NCBI GenBank assembly: GCA_964058845.1
Contig: CAXKVR010000526.1
Span: 1-64,000 of the forward strand
DNA length: 64,000 nt
Reading direction: 5' to 3'
DNA from: Carex sylvatica
Lineage: Eukaryota > Streptophyta > Magnoliopsida > Poales > Cyperaceae
Part shown: one piece after another, positions 55,886 to 64,000 of the stretch
Position numbering within the stretch: the first letter of the stretch is position 1
How the letters are laid out: each line of letters opens with the position of its first letter
Made by a program: the position numbers and the translations under genes
Notes under the pieces: model-generated
The model's database searches: none
What the model was told of the DNA's origin: nothing
What the model saw: only the letters and a program-made list of their open reading frames with translations

Positions 55886-56500
55886 GTAAATGCCATATTA
55901 TCGTGCCATATAGAGACCCTACTAGAGTGCTCCAAACACTTTCAATTTGAGTGTTGTATTTGGGTGGTAAATGCCATATTATTTTGCCATCTGGAGACAC
56001 TACTAGAGGGCACCTAACACAATCAATTGGAGTGTTGTACTAGGGTTGAAAAATACCCTATTATCTTGCCATATTGAGATACTACTAAAGGATCCAAACA
56101 CCTTCAATTGGATTGTTGTATAAGGGTTGTAAATGGCCTATTATCTTGCCATCTGGACACACTATTAGAGTTCTCCAAACACTTTCAATTGGAATGATGT
56201 ATTAGGATTGTAAATGCCATATTATCGTGCCATATAGAGACCCTACTAGAGTGCTCCAAATACTTTCAATTTGAGTGTTGTATTTGGGTGGTAAATGCCA
56301 TATTATTTTGCCATCTGGAGACACTACTAGAGTGCACCTAACACAATCAATTGGAGTGTTGTACTAGGGTTGAAAAATACCCTATTATCTTGCCATATTG
56401 AGATACTACTAAAGGCTCCAAACACCTTCAATTGGAGTGTTGTATAAGGGTTGTAAATAGCCTCTTATCTTGCCATCTGGACACACTATTAGAGTTCTCC
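55886..56500 (+). repeat. Four-unit higher-order duplication in the satellite
   Basis: The block from 55886 with GCCATATTATCGTGCCATAT, GGGTGGTAAATGCCATATTA and GACACACTATTAGAGTTCTC recurs from 56212, about 326 bp later (four units), with few differences. Confidence 0.75.
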
Positions 56501-59339
56501 AAACACTTTCAATTGGAATGTTGTATTAGGATTGTAAATGCCCTATTATCTTGCCATATAAAGACACTATTAGAGTGTTCCAAAAAAAATTCAATTAGAG
56601 TGTTGTATTTGGGTGGTAAATACCACATACTATCTTGCCATGTATAGACACTACTAGAGTGCTCCAAACACCTTCAGTTGGAGTGTTGTATTTGGTTTGT
56701 AAATGCCCTATTATCTTGCCATATAGAGACACTACTAGAGCGCTCCAAACAAAATCAATTAGAGTGTTGTATTTGAGTGGTAAATACCCCCTACTATCTT
56801 TCCATGTAGAGACACTACTAGAGTGCTCCAAACACCTTCAATTGGAGTGTTGTATTAGGTTTGTAAATGTCCTATTATCTTGCCATATTGGGACACTACT
56901 ATAGTGCTCCAAACGCCTTCAATTGGAGTGTTGTATTAGGGTTGTAAATACCCCCTACTATCTTGCCATGTAGAGACACTACTAGAGTGCCCCAAACACA
57001 TTTAATTGGAGTGTTGTATTAGGTTTGTAAATGCCCTATTATCTTGCCATCTAGAGACACTACTGTTGGAGTGCTCCAAGCACCTCCAATTGGAGTGTTG
57101 GACAAGGGTTGTAAATGCCCTATTATCTTGCTATATAGAAACACTACTAGAGTGCTCCAAGCACCTTCAATTAGAATATTTTTCTATGGTTGTAATATCC
57201 CTATTATCTTGCCATATTGGGACACTACTAGAGTGCTCCAAACGCCTTCAATTGGAGTGTTGTATTTGGGTTGTAAATGCCCTATTAACTTGTCATCTGG
57301 AGAAACTCCTAGAGTGTTCCAAACACCTTTAATTGGAGTGTTTTATTAGAGGTATAAATGCCCTATTATCTTGCCATTTGGAGACACTACTAAAGTGCAT
57401 CAAACAGCTTCAATTGGAGTGTTGTAGTAGGGTTGTAAATGTCCTATTATCTTGCAATGTAGATATACTACAAGAGTGCTCCAAATACCATCAATTGGAG
57501 CGTTGTATTCGGGTTGTAAATGCAATATTATCTTTCCATATAGAGACATTACTAGAGTGCTCCAATCACTTTCAATCGGAGTTTTGTATTAGGGTTGTAA
57601 ATGCCGTATTATCTTGTCATCTGGAGATACAACTAAAGTGCTCCAAACACATTCAATTGGAGTGTTGTACTAGGGCTGTAAATGCCCTATTATCTTTTCA
57701 TATAGAGACACTACTAGAGTGCTCCAAACAAAATCAATTAGATTGTTGTATTTGGGTGGTAAATACCCCCTACTATCTTGCCATGTAGAGACACTACTAG
57801 AGTGCTCCAAACATCATCAATTGGAGTGTTGTACTAGGTTTATAAATGCCCTATTATCTTGCTATATAGAGACACTAGTAGAGTGCTCCAAAAAAATTCA
57901 ATTAGGATGTTGTATTTGGGTGGTAAATACCCCCTGCTATCTTGCCATGTAGAGACACTACTATAGTGCTCCAAACACCTTCAGTTGGAGTGCTGTATTA
58001 GGTTTGTAAATGCCCTATTATCTTGCCATATGGAGACACTACTACAGTGCTCCAAACACCTCCAATTGGAATGTTGTACGAGGGTTGTAAATGTCCTATT
58101 ATCTTGCTATATAGAAAGAAACACTACTAGAGTGCTGCAATCACCTTCAATTAGAATGTTTTTTTAGGGTTGCAAATGCCCTATTATCTTGCCATATTGG
58201 GACACTACTAGAGTGCTCTAAATGCCTTCAATTGAAGGGTTGTATTAAGGTTCTAAAAGCCCTATTAACTTATCATCTGGAGAAACTCCAAAAGTGTTCC
58301 AAACACCTTCAATTGAAGTGTTGTATTAGGGGTACAAATGCCCTATTTTCTTGCCATTTGGAGACACTACTAAAGTGCTCCAAACACCTTCAATTGGAGT
58401 GTTGTAGTAGGGTTGTAAATGTCCTATTATCTTGCAATATAGATATACTACAAGAGTGCTCCAAATACCATCAATTGAAGCGTTGTATTCGGGTTGTAAA
58501 TGCGATATTATCTTTCCATATAGAGACATTACTATAGTGCTCCGATAACTTTCAATTGGAGCGTTGTATTAGGGTTGTAAATGCCGTTTTATCTTGTCAT
58601 CTCGAGATACTACTAAAGTGCTCCAAACACATTCAATTGGAGTGTTGTACTTGGATTGTAAATGCCCTATTGTCTTGTCATATAGAGACACTACTAGAGT
58701 GCTGCAACCATCTTCAATTGGAGTATTGTAATGGAGTTTGTAAATGACCTACAATCTTGCAATATGGAGACACTACTAGAGTGCTCCAAACTCCTTCAAT
58801 TAGAGTGTTGTATTAGGGTTGTAAATACCCTATTATCTTGCCATATAGAGACACTACTAGAGTGCTCCAAACAAAATCAATTAGATTATTGTATTTGGGT
58901 GGTAAATACCCCCAACTATCTTGCCATGTAGAGACACTACTAGAGTGCTCCCAACAACTTCAATTAGAGTGATTTTTTAGGGTTGTAAATGCCCTATTAT
59001 CTTGCCATATTGGGACACTACTAGAGTGCTTTAAACGACTTGAATTGAAGTGTTGTATTAGGGTTGTAAATGCCCTATTAACTTATCATCTGGACAAACT
59101 CCAAAAGTGTTCCAAACACCTTCAATTGGAGTGTTGTATTATGTGCCCTATTATCTTGCTATATCGAAACACTACTAGAGTGCTCCAAACACCTTCAATT
59201 AGAGTGTTTTTTTAGGGTTATAAATGCCCTATTATCTTGCCATGTTGGGACAATACTAGAGTGCTCTAAATGCCTTCAATTGGAGTATTGTACTAGGGTT
59301 GTAAATGCCCTATTGTCTTGTCATATAGAGAGACACTAC

Positions 59340-62285
59340 TAGAGTGCTGCAAACATCTTCAATTGGAGTTTTGTATTAGGGTTGTAAATGCCGTTTTATC
59401 TTGTCATCTGGAGATACTACTAAAGTGCTCCAAACACATTTAATTGGAGTGTTGTACTAGGGTTGTAAATGCCCTATTGTCTTGTCATATAGAGACACTA
59501 CTAGAGTGCTGCAAACATCTTCAATTGTAGTGTTGTATTATCGTGGTAAATACCTTATTATCTTGCCATATAGAGACACTATTAGAGTGCTACAAACACC
59601 TTCAATTGGAGTGTTGTATTAGGGTTGTCAATGCCCTATTGTAACCCCAACTATCTTGCCATGTAGAGACACTACTAGAGTGCTGCAAACATCTTCAATT
59701 GGAGTTTTGTATTAGGGTTGTAAATGCCGTTTTATCTTGTCATCTGGAGATACTACTAAAGTGCTCCAAACACATTTAATTGGAGTGTTGTACTAGGGTT
59801 GTAAATGCCCTATTGTCTTGTCATATAGAGACACTACTAGAGTGCTGCAAACATCTTCAATTGTAGTGTTGTATTTGGGTGGTAAATACCCCCAACTATC
59901 TTGCCATGTAGAGACACTACTAGAGTGCTCCAAACACCTTCAATTGGAGTATTGTATTAGGTTTGTAAATGCCCTATTATCTTTCCATATTGGGACACTA
60001 CTAGAGTGCTCCAAACGCCTTCAATTGGGGTGTTGTATTAGGGTTGTAAATACCCCCTACTATCTCGTCATGTAGAGACACTACTAGAGTGCCCCAAACA
60101 CATTCAAGTGGAGTGTTGTATTAGGTTTGTAAATGCCCTATTATCTTCCCATCTGGAGACACTACTGTTGGAGTGCTCCAAACACCTCCAATTGGAGTGT
60201 TGTACGAGGGTTGTAAATGCCCTATTATCTTGCTATATAGAAACACTACTAGAGTGCTCCAAACACCTTCAATTGGAGTGTTGTATTAGGTTTGTAAATG
60301 CCCTATTATCTTGCCATATTGGGACACTACTAAAGTGCTCCAAACGCCTTCAACTGGAGTGTTGTATTAGGGTTGTAAATGCCCTATTAACTTGTCATCT
60401 GGAAAAACTACTAAAGTGCATCAAACACCTTCAATTGGAGTGTTGTAGTAGGGTTGTAAATGTCCTATTATCTTGCAATATAGATATACTACAAGAGTGC
60501 TCCAAATACCATCAATTGGAGCATTGTATTCGGGTTGTAAATGCAATATTATCTTTCCATATACATTACTAGAGTGCTCCAATTACTTTCAATTGGAGTT
60601 TTGTATTAGGGTTGTAAATGCCGTATTATCTTGTCATCTGGAGATACTACTAAAGTGCTCCAAAGACATTCAATTTGAGTGTTGTACTAGGGTTGTAAAT
60701 GCCCTATTGTCTTGTCATATAGAGACACTACTAGAGTGCTACAAACATCTTCAATTGGAGTATTGTAATGGGTTTGTAAATGACCTATAATCTTGTAATA
60801 TGGAGACACTACTAGAGTGCTGCAAACATCTTCAATTGGAGTTTTGTATTAGGGTTGTAAATGCCGTTTTATCTTGCCATATAGAGATACTACTAAAGTG
60901 CTCCAAACACATTTAATTGGAGTGTTGTACTAGGGTTGTAAATGCCCTATTGTCTTGTCATATAGAGACACTACTAGAGTGCTGCAAACATCTTCAATTG
61001 TAGTGTTTTATTATCGTGGTAAATACCTTATTATCTTGCCATATAGAGACACTATTAGAGTGCTACAAACACCTTCAATTGGAGTGTTGTATTAGGGTTG
61101 TCAATGCCCTATTGTAACCCCAACTATCTTGCCATGTAGAGACACTACTAGAGTGCTGCAAACATCTTCAATTGGAGTTTTGTATTAGGGTTGTAAATGC
61201 CGTTTTATCTTGTCATCTGGAGATACTACTAAAGTGCTCCAAACACATTTAATTGGAGTGTTGTACTAGGGTTGTAAATGCCCTATTGTCTTGTCATATA
61301 GAGACACTACTAGAGTGCTGCAAACATCTTCAATTGTAGTGTTGTATTTGGGTGGTAAATACCCCCAACTATCTTGCCATGTAGAGACACTACTAGAGTG
61401 CTCCAAACACCTTCAATTGGAGTGTTGTATTAGGTTTGTAAATGCCCTATTATCTTTCCATATTGGGACACTACTAGAGTGCTCCAAACGCCTTCAATTG
61501 GGGTGTTGTATTAGGGTTGTAAATACCCCCTACTATCTCGTCATGTAGAGACACTACTAGAGTGCCCCAAACACATTCAATTGGAGTGTTGTATTAGGTT
61601 TGTAAATGCCCTATTATCTTCCCATCTGGAGACACTACTGTTGGAGTGCTCCAAACACCTCCAATTGGAGTGTTGTACGAGGGTTGTAAATGCCCTATTA
61701 TCTTGCTATATAGAAACACTACTAGAGTGCTCCAAACACCTTCAATTGGAGTGTTGTATTAGGTTTGTAAATGCCCTATTATCTTGCCATATTGGGACAC
61801 TACTAAAGTGCTCCAAACGCCTTCAACTGGAGTGTTGTATTAGGGTTGTAAATGCCCTATTAACTTGTCATCTGGAAAAACTACTAAAGTGCATCAAACA
61901 CCTTCAATTGGAGTGTTGTAGTAGGGTTGTAAATGTCCTATTATCTTGCAATATAGATATACTACAAGAGTGCTCCAAATACCATCAATTGGAGCATTGT
62001 ATTCGGGTTGTAAATGCAATATTATCTTTCCATATACATTACTAGAGTGCTCCAATTACTTTCAATTGGAGTTTTGTATTAGGGTTGTAAATGCCGTATT
62101 ATCTTGTCATCTGGAGATACTACTAAAGTGCTCCAAAGACATTCAATTTGAGTGTTGTACTAGGGTTGTAAATGCCCTATTGTCTTGTCATATAGAGACA
62201 CTACTAGAGTGCTGCAAACATCTTCAATTGGAGTATTGTAATGGGTTTGTAAATGACCTATAATCTTGTAATATGGAGACACTAC
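59340..62285 (+). repeat. 1,473-bp higher-order duplication in the satellite
   Basis: 59340-60812 is repeated as 60813-62285. The 154-residue frames at 60108 and 61581 translate identically, and the frames at 59818/61291 and 60473/61946 differ by one residue or so. I saw about ten base differences over the pair, several at the break. The block is about 18 satellite units. Confidence 0.88.
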
Positions 62286-64000
62286 TAGAGTGCTCCAAAC
62301 TCCTTTGATTAGAGTGTTTTATTAGGGTTGTAAATACCCTATTATCTTGCCATATAGACACTACTAGAATGCTCCAAACAAATTCAATTAGAGTGTTGTA
62401 TTTGGGTGGTAAATACCCCCTACTATCTTGCCATGTAGAGAGACACTACTAGAGTGCTCCAAACACCTCCAATTGGAGTGTTGTATAAGGGTTATAAATG
62501 CCCTATTATCTTGCCATATAGAGACACTAGTAGAGTGCTCCAAACAAATTCTATTTGAGTGTTGTATTTGGGTGGTAAATAGCCCCTACTATCTTGCCAT
62601 GTAAAGAAACTATTAGAGTGCTCCAATCACCTTCAATTGGAGTGTTGTATTAGGCTTGTAAATGACCTATTATCTTGCCATCTGGAGACACTACTATTGG
62701 AGTGCTCGAAACAACTCCAATTGGAGTGTTGTACGAGGGTTGTAAATGCCCTATTATCTTGCTATATAGAAACACTACTAGAGTGCTGCAATCACCTTCA
62801 ATTAGAATGTTCTTCTAGTATTGTAAATGCCTTATTATCTTGCCATATTGGGACACTACTAGTGTGCTCCAAAAGTCTTCAATTGGAGTGTTGTATTAGG
62901 GTTGTAAATACCCTATTAACTTGTCATCTGGAGAAACTCCTAGAGTGTTCCAAACACCTTCAATTGGAGTGTTGTATTAGAGGTATAAATGCCCTATTAT
63001 CTTGCCATTTGGAGCCACTACGAAAGTGCTCCAAACACCTTCAATAGGAGTGTTGTAGTTGGGTTGTAAGTGTCCTATTATCTTGCAATATAGATGTACT
63101 ACAAGAGTGCTCCAAATATCATCAATTGGAGCGTTGTATTCGGGTTGTAATGGGTTTGTAAATGACCTATAATCTTGCAATATGGAGACACTACTAGAGT
63201 GCTCCAAACTCCTTCAATTAGAGTGTTGTATTAGGGTGGTAAATACCTTATTATCTTGTCATATGGAGACACTACTAGAGTGCTCCAAACACCTTCAATT
63301 GGAGTGTTGTATTAGGGTTGTAAATGCTCTATTAACTTATCATCTGGAGATACTCCAAGAGTGTTCCAAACACTTTCAATTGGAGTATTGTATTTGGGTG
63401 GTAAATACCCCCTACTATCTTGCCATATAGAGAGACACTACTAGAGTGCTGCAAACATCTTCAATTGGAGTGTTGTAGTAGGGTTGTAAATGTCTTAATA
63501 TCTTGCAATATAGATATACTACAAGAGTGCTCCAAATACCATCAATTGGAGCGTTGTATTCGGGTTGTAAATGCAATATTATCTTTCCATATTGAGATAT
63601 TACTAGAGTGCTCCAATCACTTTCAATCGGAGTTTTGTATTAGGGTTGTAAATGCCGTTTTATCTTGTCATCTGGAGATACTACTAAAGTGCTCCAAACA
63701 CATTTAATTGGAGTGTTGTACTAGGGTTGTAAATGCCCTATTGTCTTGTCATATAGAGACACTACTAGAGTGCTTCAAACATCTTCAATTGGAGTGTTGT
63801 ATTATGGTGGTAAATACCTTATTATCTTGCCATATAGAGACACTATTAGAGTGCTACAAATACCTTCAATTGGAGTGTTGTATTAGGGTTGTCAATGCCC
63901 TATTATCTTGAGACATTAATAGAGTGCTCCAAACAGCTTCAATTGGAGTGTTGTAGTAGAGTTGTTAATGCCCAATTATCTTGCAATATAGAGACACTAC

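Larger units (their letters stand above)
54961..64000 (+). repeat. 81-bp satellite array, more than 100 units, runs off the window
   Basis: Unit start GTGCTCCAAACACCTTCAAT, middle TGTAAATGCCCTATTATCTT, end GCCATATAGAGACACTACTA. Spacing of the GTGCTCC word is 81 bp (for example 60254 to 60335), so about 111 units fit in 9.04 kb. Single units vary by a few bp. Because 81 = 3 x 27, one frame stays open over several units and codes for a 27-residue repeat with ECSKHLQLECC and VVNALLSCH. Stops and frame changes every 60-150 codons and the lack of any start or splice context argue against a gene. Units share an imperfect palindrome around CAATTG. Confidence 0.95.

Noticed and set aside
56432..63911. 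Many plus-strand open frames of 60-154 codons with Cys-rich repeats
   Set aside because: They are consecutive pieces of the 81-bp satellite. Starts, stops and frames change from unit to unit and there is no promoter, splice or domain support.
54961..64000. CRISPR-like regular repeat spacing
   Set aside because: Units are contiguous 81-bp satellite copies without unique spacers, and the DNA is of plant nuclear type.

Overview
The window is nuclear DNA of a eudicot plant. It holds one apparently intact host gene, at the left edge: a two-exon GAUT10/11-type galacturonosyltransferase on the minus strand (726-3079). Almost everything else is mobile DNA, organelle-derived DNA or satellite. No bacterial features, CRISPR arrays or rRNA/tRNA genes are supported. 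All calls come from reading the sequence and translations by eye; no database search was run.

Layout. 3.1-8.4 kb is AT-rich, with a degenerate repeat field and three tRNA-derived SINE-like insertions. 8.4-18.1 kb looks like a nested composite: a CACTA-type terminus (8435), GC-rich leader sequence, and exon pieces of two unrelated host genes (NADP-malic enzyme and a 2-oxoglutarate dioxygenase). It was later invaded by a complete 5,648-bp Ty3/gypsy chromovirus-type element (8988-14635, TSD TGCGC) and by a solo LTR (15528-16848, TSD ATATG). A second LTR-like sequence follows (18143 to about 19.29 kb).

Two large Mutator-like elements follow in the same orientation (about 20.56-28.92 and 30.41-40.01 kb). 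In each, a plant mobile domain (PMD) gene on + converges on a MULE transposase gene on -. The first has minisatellite-rich TIRs and a multiplied series of in-frame exons at the PMD 3' end. The second has an additional broken Cys/His-rich ORF and a solo LTR nested in its transposase.

40.50-44.83 kb is plastid-derived: a decayed canonical clpP exon 1 with its group II intron start, then open frames with Shine-Dalgarno sequences, including very divergent rps19, clpP-like and infA-like genes. Next come a 1.4-kb TIR element (44920-46349), a solo LTR (46372-46818, TSD CCGCG), a truncated Ty1/copia element, a hairpin-forming minisatellite, a 265-bp foldback element, a 155-bp tandem repeat hit by a SINE, an ATT microsatellite and a 5'-truncated LINE.

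From 54.96 kb to the end (>9 kb) the window is an 81-bp satellite. Because 81 is 27 codons, many copies read through as open frames that look like repeat proteins but are best explained as satellite. A 1,473-bp block inside it is duplicated almost perfectly.

Premature stops in the gypsy and MULE genes fall almost all at positions where Gln or Trp is expected, as cytosine deamination of methylated silenced DNA would produce.
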